This document shows positions 43,740 to 56,100 of a DNA stretch of 64,000 nucleotides, one piece after another. How positions within the stretch are numbered: position 1 is the stretch's first letter; the number at the start of each line of letters is the position of its first letter. The DNA comes from Atriophallophorus winterbourni (lineage: Eukaryota > Platyhelminthes > Trematoda > Plagiorchiida > Microphallidae). Both the position numbers and the translations under genes were made by a program. The notes below the pieces were generated by a model. The model was given only the letters and a program-made list of their open reading frames with translations, did no database searches and had not been told where the DNA came from. The DNA lies in the NCBI GenBank assembly GCA_013407085.1, contig JACCGJ010000666.1:1-64000 (forward strand), written 5' to 3'.

Positions 43740-45604
43740 GTAGAATGTGCGAAATTTTCGATACAATTTTTAATATAAATATACAGCCAATCGCAAAGAG
43801 AGCGTTGTTTCTCGGCCTAAACGTGTGTCGTGATAGTGAGACAAGTATTCCGTGTGGCTGGTCAGTAATCGTGGTCTAAGTAGGCTTGGTGGAAGACGTA
43901 GGGTCTACCGACTGTTCTTACGCTGACCACTAACGTGAACCGGTTATAAATGGTCAATACTAAAGGAGTCGTTGAGACCATTGCACTTCATTATTGAGAG
44001 TTTTACATAAGGTCAGTGCTTGTCGGGGTCAGCAGACTAGATCCTCTTCAACGAAAATGTAACATAAACGTATCGCGGTCGATCTTTAAATATACAATGC
44101 AATTTGGTTATCGTCTAAAGACTGTTCTTCAACTGGTTGGATCGACGCTACCCGAAGCTATCGCCGTGCTAAATTGGTAAGCCACCGGTAGTGATCTGCG
44201 TGTGCAAACTCGCTGGAGCTTCATTGCCGTTTCTCATCATCATCATTGACAGCATTATACTGATAATAAGTACCGAGTGCCAGGATTCTGACTAGGCTCA
44301 AGTAGATGAAGATTTTGACTGTTAAATTAGCTAAGGTTGTTATGACCGGTCTCCCAGGTCGGAATCGTAAAATATGAGAATTCTTAGTGTCATCTTACCC
44401 TTAATGATATGCTCAAAATCATGTTCAGTGGCGGTCTTGTTGTAGATATCTTGGAGTGTGATTAATCTTGTCTGTTGTCAAGTGAAGTGGCGAGGAAAGC
44501 TTGTTATGATACGTGACAGTGAAAGCCACAAGAAAACTCATGCTAATGTCACTACTCAGTCACCACACTTGCTTGAATGCATGTTTGATTTTAGGTTCAG
44601 GCGACTCATCCCAGTGTCTATACCTAATCTTTTATAGGTTCAGTAGCACTTCAGGTCCCGCCTTTCCCAATATCTTTTGGAATATTTTGCTATGTGATGG
44701 ATGATGGGAATTACGCACTTGGTACTTGATACCGGTATATTACCATCAATGATGATGACTGGCGTAATGCTGCCTCTAATGGTGGTGATGATAAACCATA
44801 CGGTACGTTAGCATCCCGAATGGGGCTGTTTAGTCATTCAATAAGCTGTAGAACATGAAAATTCATGCGATTGTAATGTACATCCATGGTCGACATCGAC
44901 CGAAGGAGGCCAACAACAACGTTAGCACACATTTAATTCCAGTGTCATGTTAGCGTAAGATGAATGGTTTGAGGAAAGGCCTGCCAGAATTTACTTTTAT
45001 ATGGTTAGCAATCCTTTTGTATTCGAACATGAGAACTGCATTTATAGTGCGTCATTTCGAGCGGTCCGGGTATCAGGGACGGTTTGAGATCCACTAGGCA
45101 GGTGAACACGCAGCGCACGCTTTGCGCGTATATTTTTCGTGAACCAGGGGTAAAACAACTTAATGCATTCGTCCAACGTTTACTTGACAAATTTTACCGA
45201 AGTATCTGAATCTGAAAAATATTTATCAATAGATTATGTATTACCGGCTCCTTTGTAAACTCAATACTCATCTGCTGCGTAATATGATGTGGGTTGTTTC
45301 TCTTTGTGACAGATTAGATAATTCTCCGTTCATTCTTTTGTATTGTGCCGTCCTCAACTTTAAATATTCACAACAATGCTCTTCTCGACATCTGATTGGC
45401 TACTGCGCCATCGCGTTGATTTCGTTCAGGTTAATTTATGCAGACACGCATACTATTTAGAAGTTCTCTGTTCGCTCTGTGCCTTTCATCACATGGTTTC
45501 TCATAGGTTGCTATCCTTCTTCATTTCGGTCTGACCAAAGCATGTGTTGATTATATATTCAGTCGGTGTGCGAAAAGCAATCCGCAAACATTTTGCCGTT
45601 TGAC
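43740..45604. other. Region upstream of the septin gene
   Basis: It holds a SINE-like fragment at 44153-44240 and otherwise unassigned sequence. It must contain or precede the septin promoter, but no TATA box or upstream exon could be identified with confidence. Confidence 0.5.
44153..44240 (+). repeat. SINE-like repeat, partial
   Basis: It matches the internal part of the family (CCGTGCTAAATTG, CCACCGGTAGTGA) with moderate divergence. Confidence 0.6.
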
Positions 45605-46135
45605 ATGCATCCGTCGACACCGGTTGACAATCGTTCTTTAACGCTCTCTCTTGGAAGTTGGTATTCTTCGCAATCACATGCCACCAGTGGTAAATTACGC
45701 CTAAAGTTTCGAAAAACGTTTGTTGACACACTTCGCAGGTGGACGGGTAACCGTCATTTCCGGGCTGATCAATCTTCATCGACAAATGAGCTGTCGGTAG
45801 ATACTTTATTGGGACCTTCGGATAGTTTGATTTCGTCGATACTTCGAGATCGAAAATATTTGGAAGATATAACTTGTCCTCCCACAGAAACCTCAGCCGA
45901 TAAACATCCAGCTGACGAATTCCGTGGTGTAGTTCAGCGTTATATCGCAGCTTTAGAAGTTGCAGAATTAGAGGGTAGAATGATCGCTTCTTCGAATAAA
46001 CGCAATCAACCGGTGCATCGCCCTAAAATTAAGCCTGCGCGCCGAGACTGCAGTATGAATGATCCACAGAGGCGAATGCGTCTCGTTCCGGTCATTGCAT
46101 ACGTGCAACGCCGATTGAGCAATCAAGGGTCGTGT
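45605..46135 (+). CDS. Septin exon 1 (N-terminal extension)
   Basis: This exon encodes residues 1-177. An in-frame TGA lies at 45548-45550 and the first ATG follows at 45605. It ends at a strong GTGAGT donor (46136) in phase 0. The peptide is hydrophilic, rich in Ser, Arg and Asp, with no domain I recognise. Its link to the gene rests on the open frame, the good donor and phase agreement with exon 2, 74 bp away. The start could be further downstream or the true 5' exon elsewhere. Confidence 0.65.
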
Positions 46136-47083
46136 GTGAGTTTTCATTGGAATTTTTCCATCGCCATCTTCCAATAGTGTTTAAAATCCATATTCATGTT
46201 CTATTGCAGCCTACCGATGCAGATACTCGACTTGGATTCGGTAACCTGCCAGATCAAATACATCGTAAAGCAATGAAAAAAGGGTTAAATTTCACTGTGA
46301 TGATCGTAGGTAAGTACTTTATTTCGTTTTAACTGCTACTTTCTCGCTTATCCTTATAGTATGCTCCTGGGACATGTTTTTAGAATCCCACGCTTTATTC
46401 ACACAACCTGATAGTATGTATTTATCTAATCACATGCCTGATTCAAGCGACGTGCCCTGTACTCATTGAATGCACGTGGGCTAGATTTTCCAGGCTTAGA
46501 CAGATTTAAGAGTTGATAATAGAAATTGCAGTGAGATTCCGGTGTGTTTACCCATGCAGCTCACTACTGGTGGAAAATCAATTTGCCTCGGCCTTAGTCC
46601 ACAGCACAGAAGTGCTGCACGATTGCACATGCCTCAAGGCCAAGAGAAACTACAAGGTGACCCACCTTAGCGCTAACGTCAGTGGAACATACGTATGCCA
46701 CGGAATGAAGCCTGAGCGCCTACCCTTCCGCGCGCTGCGTGTGTCGGTTGGCCCAGGCTGGCGGCGGTGTTCAGGTGGACAACCGCTGACCTGGAAGAAG
46801 GCCTTAAAACGCTTGACGTCGGGTTTATCTCGGGTCGGACGAACGCGGCTTCCTGGGTGGGATCCAAGGGATAGTGAGTGTCTGTGGCTTGACACGCTGT
46901 CGACGATGGCTGAGAACCGTCAACAGTGGAGAGAGTGCATTCTTTTTTGTGTTCCCCCCTCAAATTTGTGAAAAATGTCAAAAAAATCAAAAAACGACAT
47001 GTGGAACAATGGACAAAAAATTCCCCCCATATTCTACCTTTTTTTCTCGTGCATTGCCGGGTGGCACTTTTCATTTTTAAATG

Positions 47084-47125
<42 letters not shown>

Positions 47126-50100
47126 ACGGATGTGCAATCGTGCAGTATTTCTGTGGTGCGCGGCTAACACCGCGCTAAATTGATTGGCCACGGATAGTGA
47201 GCTGCATGCTGAAACACGTTGGAGTCTCACTACCATCTTTATTGTCTATTTCTTACATCTGTCTAGGCCTGGGCAACCTGACAGTTATATCGCCAACGTG
47301 CAGTCTCTGAATGTGCGGCACTTTGCCTGGATCAGGCTTGTGCTTTCATACATACATACATACATACATACATACATACATGCCAAAATAGGGTCCAAAT
47401 GATTTGCTTAGTAATTAATTGAAAACCTTACGTTTATTATGCTTTTTTCTGCATCACTTTACCATATCTTTTAAAAATACCAAATCGCATACATTAAAAC
47501 TAGGAAAATAATCTGCACGTTTAAAGTGCTTTCGTATTTCGCTTACAAGCTTCTTATGCGTAAGCTTCATGATGCTACATGATGATGATAATTAGTCGTG
47601 TATGGTTTTTATCATGCGGATAGTGAGACACAACCAAACAACTGCACCTAAACATATATTTATCCCAATAATCATGTTTTATGGAGAATGCATTTGTTGA
47701 TTCAGCACAACGTTTCGCTTCACACTACCTCGAGGCGCAACACCCAACTTTCGTCTCCGGGCTCCGATGTTTTCTACGCACTGATGAGTATTAGTGTAAC
47801 CATAGTAACCAGAACTCATATCAGATTGCAAAATTATAGCGGGGTATGCTATTTTGTATGAATATGGTGGTGCCTCAATCACATGTTTTATTCCTTTTTG
47901 CCTATCTCGGGTTACCGCTCCCCGGAAAAAGTGATTGTCTCGAGTGCTTGTTTGTTTCTCTTTCTGACTTTGCACAATTTCCTCGAATCATGTCCTTTTC
48001 AACCTACTTCCCGATGCGTTTCTTGTTGCTTGCGCTCGCCAACCTGAGATTGTTGGATCTAGTTCGTCTTTGTTCACGTTGAAATCAGTAATTAGCCAGG
48101 AAAAAGCACGCATACTGTCTTTCAATTTAGTGTTTTCGTTTGAGGAACTGTCGCGTTTCGTTTCGTTCTAATTACTCAAAGAGCTTTGAACATACAGGCA
48201 TAGATTAGGCTTTCACTGAGTTGTCTACCGTCACTTAATCAGAGGTGAAAGCTAAATGCGACAATAGCAATAATATTTTGCCATCACCACAACCAGTCTC
48301 ACTGACATTTTTCATGTCTGTCTCGGCCTGATGATCCTGACAGTATCCTAGCTCATGCACAATCTTTGAATATGCAGCACTTTGTCTTGATCCATGTTCG
48401 TGTGTACACACGGCAGCTACGCTTCAAGCACTTGCTGCAACCGTATTAACATGTTCACTTTCCACACTGTTCCTTTTGTCCTTTTTGTGTGGTCTTGCAA
48501 ACCCCGACTTTCCCACATTCCTATCGATCAAACGGGTTACCAATCTTTCGTCATCATCCATGCCGTGTACCACATCCTTGCTGTGATGCAACCATGACGA
48601 ACTAAACACATGGTTCGATCTTTACTTGGGTGGTAAGGTTTGAGAAACTTTGTGTGGTTTCGTGCAGATGCTATCGGGTTGGGTTGCCTTCACCTCGCAG
48701 CGACTTCGTTGGTGAATGACTTTATGGCCCGTTTTCAACAATCTCTCTCGGAGTGTTGTTACATTTGGCGAACATGCAAAGTCACTTGATCACTGCTTTA
48801 TCCGGTGGTATTTGAAGCAAATTTTACTCTATTGGATTAATTTAGATTGTCAAAAAGACTATGGGGAGCGAACTATATCCTTAGGGTGGAGATTGTTATG
48901 ATATTCACCCTAGTACGAAAAAATTCAACTAATGATGGGCTATCGTGGCACAAGTTCGAAACACGCCGAGCTTATACATCTGGAGCAATGAAAAAGGCAA
49001 AAGCTCTATTCGAAACAATTCAAATTCTCAACCCTACGTTACTTACTTTACTTTTACTTTTGTGCGACTATCTCCTCCTAGAGGATGCGTCGGCCTTAAT
49101 GAAGATTCTTGGGATTTTGGGTACAAAGCGGCGTCCTCAGCAACACTCGGCGTTTTTTGAGTCAGCTTCTCTAGCCTTTGCACAACCAATGCGACCTGTG
49201 AGGTAGCAGGGAGTTGCCAGAAAGAGGTGGTGCGCACCAACTAACCATCTACCAGACTCTGTTCCAGATTTGTCCTCGGGTTTTTCTCCCGAAGCCTTTC
49301 CCGCGATCAGGTATCCTGCAAGGCAGCGGAGGTTCAAAATCAGGGTTTTCCTTCCCTTAGATGAAATGCCCTCCCAGGCTAACGAGCTCCATCTGCCCGA
49401 AGCAAACTGGTTTTCAGGGGCCAGTCACCCGCCGTCGCCCCTTCTCCTGTTGGTAGAAGCAGTCAGCCGAGGGCTCGGGGAGCCACTCGTACAGGCCAGG
49501 AGCTGGACTTGGTTTGTCAGAGGCTATTTGAGACGCGAGCCATATGGAAACATTTTATAGACAGTGGAAGCTTATCCCCACTGCCACCCCCGGCTATGAC
49601 AACCTTTGCAACCCCCCTACGTTACCGTTTAATTCCAAATACATTGCTCACCGAGTCATGACAACGAAATATAACACACAGAGTATCGACAAGACAAATG
49701 CTTCGTCACACGTTCAATAACAACAGCCGATTGACAAAAATATCTAGATGGCGAATGGGATGAATGTTTGATAATATAGTTATGTCCGAGATGGCAATAT
49801 AACTTGTACTGATTGAGTAGCGGATAAAGATTGAGATTTGGCTAATTTGTTATGCAGCGAGTGAAAACCATTAGTGAAAATGTTATTCACCAGAAGGAAA
49901 GAGTTTTTCAAAATTATTTTTAAGAAGCTTTTTTAGAAGATAGAACTTGCGCGATAAATAATTTTGATGCAATGTATTATTCTCGCAAAGTGTTTTGTAA
50001 GGGGCGTGGGAAAAATGGCAGGAGAGCAGTGCACGAGATGGAAGTAAGGCACAAAAGAGAGTAAAGTGAAGAATCAGTTTGGGCTCAATGCCTGTACCCA

Positions 50101-53100
50101 AGTGTGGACGGAACCAGTCCATGCTAATGAACTCAAAGGGACATTGTTTATATGCCCCAATGGAGGAATGAGCCAGTTATTCATTTACTATCTTTCGAAA
50201 TTTATTCTCGATGGATAAAGCTATTTGTGCCCGTCTTCACAGAGCGGATTTCTATCCATTGTGTCAGCTTGACAGAAAATAGAAAACGTGTACTACCAGC
50301 TCCGTAATAACGTTTAGTGTAACCTAACTGTTTGGGGCCTTTGTTATCAAGTATATCGTGCTTCATGATATATTATTGTATCTGAGCTTGCTGCTAGCCG
50401 ATTACTTTATTTACTTTAAAATAAAGCTTTTTTCCGCCCCGAGCTCGCTCAAAATGCTAATCGTTTCGCCGCGATTTTTCTTTAATTTCGAGTGTTCTGT
50501 GTGTATTTAAATCAGAACACATGCCTGATCTAGTCAAAGTGACGCACAGTCGTAGACTGACGTTGGCTTAGGTGCTGTGAATTCGCGCAAGCCTAGACAA
50601 ACAAATGGAATGAAGACTCCTGCTTGTTTCAGCTTGCAGCTTACCAGTTGTGGCAAATCAATTTATCACGGTTTTAGCTACACGGTACAGAAATACTGCA
50701 CCATTACACATCCGTAGAGCGCAGAGTGTTCTGTAACGCCTCGTAAATCTGCATACCTCAACCCGTCATTTTCTCTGAATCTACATGACGGTGTTTACCG
50801 TGTGTGTCATATGGATCGTATATCTTTTTTCTCGTTCGTTTTGGCTAATTACGCTTTCCGGTTGTTCTAGGTGAAAGCGGCTTAGGCAAATCCACACTGA
50901 TCAACAGTTTACTCATGCAGGATTTCTACAAGGATCGTGAATTCGTCGAGGCTGCCAAACGCATCACCTCGACCACGCAGATCGAGAAGCGGCAGATTGA
51001 TCTGGGCGAGCGTGGTGTGAAACTCCGGTTGACCATTGTCGATACGCCCGGATTTAACGATGCACTGAATTGCTCAGAAAGGCAAGTTTTTTTATTTTTA
51101 TTTATTACACTAGTCTTTAAAGACTATGTGCCAACAAGTATACCATGAAGAAAGTACATGATAAAGTTGAAGTAGGTTCCATGGTTCTTGTTGAAGGCGA
51201 CATACTACCCGGTTGCCAAGGCCGAAGTAGGGGGTTAGCTCAGGGACCCCACCCGGTGCCTTTGACTCAAAAGTCTTCCCGCAAGGCAGCGGTTTCTTTC
51301 CCTCCGCGAGAGCCGGTGACCATTTTGAGGGTTCTTGAGCCTCTCATAAAGTGCCTCGGCGATTGTTCGACTACGCCTCTCTAGACTTTGCACGACCAGG
51401 TGCAACCTGCAAGGCAGCAGGGATTTTTCCTCAGGGTTCACTCCCGAAGCCTTTCCCGCAATGGGGTATGCCGCAAGGCAGCGGAGGTTTGGAATCAGTG
51501 TTTTCCTTTCCTTAGATGGACTGCCCTCACAGGCTGACGAGCTCCATCTACCCGGAGCAAATCCGACAGGCAAGTCTGTGTGTTGGTCACCAGCATGTTG
51601 CGTACAATTCGTCCATCCATTTTTCGTCCATGATTGTGTACAGGTTAAGTGATTTGGAATCTTCCACTCTTCTCTAAACATCTCTCGTTTCTTTAGCTTG
51701 TCATCTGTTAAATCCTATGTAATGCGTGTTGCGGATGTGAGGATAGTTTTACGTTGCTAGTTCCGGGTTTATGATTAGTTTTACTTTTCTACCTTTATCA
51801 TCATCATCATCATTATTATATGGTATGAAAGTGCAAGCCTGATCCAGTCAAAGTGCCACACAGTCAGAGACTGCACGTTGGCTAACATACTGTCAGGTTT
51901 CCCAGGCCTAGACATCATTACACTGGTAGCTTGTGCGGAGTGTTCAACTGTTATTTTAGCTTGACACGATAAAATTCTAAAGAGGCGGGAAATAGTGGGT
52001 ACATAAAGGTAGTAAAGATGCAGCAAATTAAACATGGACACATCTGGATGAGGTGACTGCACCTTGCATTCAATTTACTGTTATGAACCAGTAAAGCAAC
52101 CTCAGTGTGACAGCTTCCCAGCGGCTTTCACTGTCATGCACCATACATACATTCATTTGTTAAGTTTTTTTATTGGAGTCTTGACATCACTTGTTATCGT
52201 GGACTGTTTAATTTCGCTTCGCTATATTCACCTTAAAACTCTCATTGATCCCGTTATACTCCTTTGCACTTTACCATAGTCTTTATCGATTTTCATGCAT
52301 TGTTCACATTGTCACGTGTTCTTTACACCGGCAATATTCCGATGTTTTTGTGTGCACCAACTCCAAAATTGCTTCCCTCGAGACTAATCACATCGATCTC
52401 GTTTTAAAAGTAATTCTTTTCTGTCCTTATTTGTGGTTGGAATTTAGACGATCCGTGTCTTACCTGATGTTTACTTACCGGCGCTTGTGTTTTCTATGAG
52501 CAGTTTAGCGAAGTCTATCTGTGTTGCCGCTTCTGTATAAACCATGAATTTCTAACCTCCTAAATTTTCATGCTTGTGTGGGGAAATGGGAAATCATCGT
52601 TTTGTCTGTCACTCCTGATTCGGATTTGGGTGTTAGAACTGACCGGATTTTGGCTTGCATCAAGCAGTGGGAAGCTTTGTCAGTTAAACTATCTGCAGTT
52701 ATGAGGACCTGTCTACCTGTTGCACGGATGTGCACTCGTACAGCACTTCTGCGTTGTGCGGCTAACACCGTGCTAAATTGACTGGCCACCGGTAGTGAGC
52801 TGCATGCTGAAATACGCTGGAGTCTCACTACAATTTCCATTTTGTTTCTCATATCTGTCTAGGCCTGGGCAACATGACAGTATATAAGCTCACGTGCAGT
52901 CTACAACTGTGCGGCACTTTGCCTGGATCAGGCTTGTGCCTTCATTCATTCATTCTTTCATTCCTGTCTACCGGGCTGGCGTCCAAGAGTTCAGCGTTCG
53001 CAATAGTTTTTTAGGCTAATTTAAGTGGCTCTAAATCGTTTTGGAGTGTTTTATTAATCGCATATGTTTTTAAACGGAGTAGTAATGGGACTGATAATGG

Positions 53101-56100
53101 TGCAGTGAATTATGCAAGGAAACTGTCGTGATGATGTTACTCTACTTGTTCACAACGCGTGTTTGATCGAGGTGTATGCAGCTCATCCCAATATGTTCCT
53201 GCCTGATCTTCACTGTTTAAGTAGTTTTCCCCATCCTGTCTTTTTAAGATTTTAACGTGTCGGTTGTATGTCAGTTAAGCACTGTGTATGGTATTTCATG
53301 AAAGCACAAAACTGATCCAGGCTTAGTGCCGCACAGTCAGAGACTGCACGTGGTCTAAGATACTGTCAGGTTGTCCAGGCCTAGACAGATATGAGAAAGA
53401 AAAAAGAACAGGAAATGGTAGTGAGACTCGAGTCTGTTTCAGCATGCCAATCAATTTAGCACGGTGTTAGCCCACTGCACAAATTACTGCATGATTGCAC
53501 ATCCGTTCACTGTGTACTGCGACGGTGTATACTGTCTGGGCCTGGACAACCTGACAGTATCTTAGCCCACGTGCAGTCTATGACTGTGCGGCATTTTGCC
53601 TGGATCAGGCTTGTGCTTTCATGCCATACCATAATATGCAGTGTCTGATTGCGCGGGAGTTCGCTTGCATTCAAGCTTGTGATTTCATACATCATACATA
53701 CTACTGTCAGCACCCGTTTACACAAGTGTAATGAACGTTTACTTCTGAGTATATTTCCCGAATGTGTTTCTCAGACGTGACCTTCCACTCGAAAGCGGTG
53801 TGCTTTACCCTACTGCAGAGGATTGCGTTCAGGGCGATGTGAACACTGCTCCTTACTAGCCACTCATTTTTCATTCTTTTTTTACGCTCAGCCAAACTTA
53901 TTTATCCTCCCCGCGTCTCATACTCACCGATGATCACATCGTAAGCTCATCACCCGTTCTTGCATTTGCTTTGAAATCTGTAGCTGGAAACCAATTGAAG
54001 AATACATCGATAGCACATTCGAACGCTACCTCCTGGACGAGGCGGATATCAATCGTCAAAATATTCAAGATAATCGTGTGCACTGCTGTCTGTACTTTAT
54101 TTCACCCTTCGGTCGTGGGTACGTCTTTGTTTTTTGTTCTTTCCAACCAGAGTTTTTCTCTTTTGTTGGAAGCCAAACTTTAAGTCTATGGCGGTGAAGA
54201 GTGATCAAGTTGTCCGACATACACCTGTGTGTGTGAATTTACAATCCGGGATTCAAGGATCATGTTGGACGGTCCTATAGTCTGCACGTGGTCTGAGATG
54301 CTGTCAGGTTGCCCAGGCCTTGTTGTTATTGTCGACCTCTTTCAGTCGATGCCGGCCAGGGATGTGCATCACAATCGCATGATACTTTCTCATGCTACAC
54401 AGCCTTTCGAATGAATAAACAGTTCGATTCGAGAGGAACAATCTCTCCCGCTGTGCTCACATTGATAGGCACTTCTCAGTCGATCAGTGTTGGTTGCAAG
54501 CTGGCAACCAAAAGCAACTAAAAGCAGTATCTGCTTTTTCCCAGCTTGGAGCGGTCAAGAGCAAGTTCTTCCCAAGAGCTTTCATATATAGCTTGCAAAC
54601 GTCTTTGTACCGCAACTGAAGTCTACCCGATAGTCAATTTCCTGATTTCACTTAAACGTAGAGTAAATGTTTTAGAATACGAACATTTTCCATTCTAAGC
54701 ATTTGACTCAACCAGCGTCGGGGGCGCTGTCGTAGTGGGGTGAACACGCTCGATAGGCCCGCTTTCGAAAGCGCTACAACATTTGTTACTTTGTCCATTC
54801 AAGTTACGGTTGATGCTTCTCAAATGGAAAGCATTCAGCTTCTGTTCGTATCTTGCGTTGATAGTCCAGGTCTCACTGCCGTACAGTAAAGTGTTTAGTA
54901 TACGTACGCTGTAAGCCCAGGCCTAGATATGTATATATGAGGGTGCTGGTCTCCTTGAATTTCCTAAAAACATTTAACACGTTGAACTGTGCAGGAGAGC
55001 CATTCTGAATACTCCCGGATTTGGCATTTTAATAAAAGAAAATTGGAGATTGGATGTGCTACACGCTGCGCAAATCAATTGACAATGTCTCTATAGAAAC
55101 ACAGGATTCGAGCCCACACGTTGAACGGAAAATTGGGAAACCGAAGCAGACTTGGGGAAGATACGTTGACAGGGAAGTTGATCGAGATGACGTATACGTA
55201 AATAGAAAGAATGGTCAACAGCATTAGCTGTTGACTTGGTATTCTTGCACATCTCTTTGTTCCAGCCGCAGTCAAGTCATGTTGTGGAGATGTGAAGGGC
55301 GTTAGTGACGAATGATAATCCAAACACCAAACGTCTTCATTGTGGTTATTTAGTTCCAAAGGTTGTCATAGCCGAGGGTGGCAGTGGGGATAAACTCCCA
55401 CTGTTTATAAAATGCTCCCATATGGCATGCGTCTCAAATAGCCTCTGACAACCAAGTCCAGCTTCTGGTCTGCACGAGTGGCTCCCCGAGCCCGGCGGAA
55501 CTGCTTTTACCAACAGGAGAAGGGGCGAGGGTGAGTGACTGGCGCCTGAAAACCAGTTTGCTTTGGGCAGATGGAGCTCGTTAGCCTGGGAGGGCTTTTC
55601 ATCGAAGAGAAGGAAAACCCTGAATTTAAACCTCCGCTGCCTTGCAGGATACCCGATCGCGGGACCGGTTCGGGAGAAAACCCTGAGGAAAATCTGAAAC
55701 AGAGTCTGGCAAACGGTTATTTGGTGCACACCATCTCTTTCTGGCAACTCCCTGCTGCCTTGCAGGTCGCACTTGGTTGTTCAAAGGCTAGAGAAGCTGA
55801 CTCGAACAAACGCCGAGTGGTGCTGGGGACGCCGCTTTGTACCCAAATTCCAAAGACTTAAAAAAAGGCGACTTATTCTCCAGGAGGAGACAGTCGCACA
55901 AAAGTGAATTAGAGTAAACGTCTTCATTGTGCATGTGACAAAGAACTAAACACACTCATCTTGCATAGGCGAATCCCGTTACCACAACACTCTCTCCTCA
56001 ACGTATCTGATCTGGTTGTCTTTTTGATCCGATTTCGTGAGCCATTTTATGCTCGTTTGATCGATCTTGACCAAATGCATATCGTGGCTGACTTAGTCCA

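Larger units (their letters stand above)
46310..50870 (+). other. Septin intron 2 (repeat-filled)
   Basis: This intron of about 4.56 kb has no supported gene. It holds minus copies (46427, 50511) and plus copies (47123, 48313) of the SINE-like repeat, an AT dinucleotide run, a CATA run and the 570-bp repeat at 49045-49613. The remaining stretches (about 47400-48310, 48410-49040, 49620-50500) show only short frames without recognisable domains. Confidence 0.8.
51082..53983 (+). other. Septin intron 3 (GC-AG)
   Basis: This intron of about 2.9 kb begins GCAAGT and ends CTGTAG. It contains a partial 570-bp-type repeat (51130-51600) and four SINE-like copies (51819 minus, 52732 plus, 53288 minus, 53528 plus). 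The parts between show nothing coding. Confidence 0.85.

Noticed and set aside
49270..49560. 96-codon frame with a Pro-rich end, similar to the reverse frame at 55346-55747
   Set aside because: Both are translations of the 570-bp repeat. The reading is broken between copies, with no conserved product.
51082..51090. GT donor at 51086 for septin exon 3
   Set aside because: It would leave exon 4 out of frame, whereas the GC donor at 51082 restores the septin sequence exactly.
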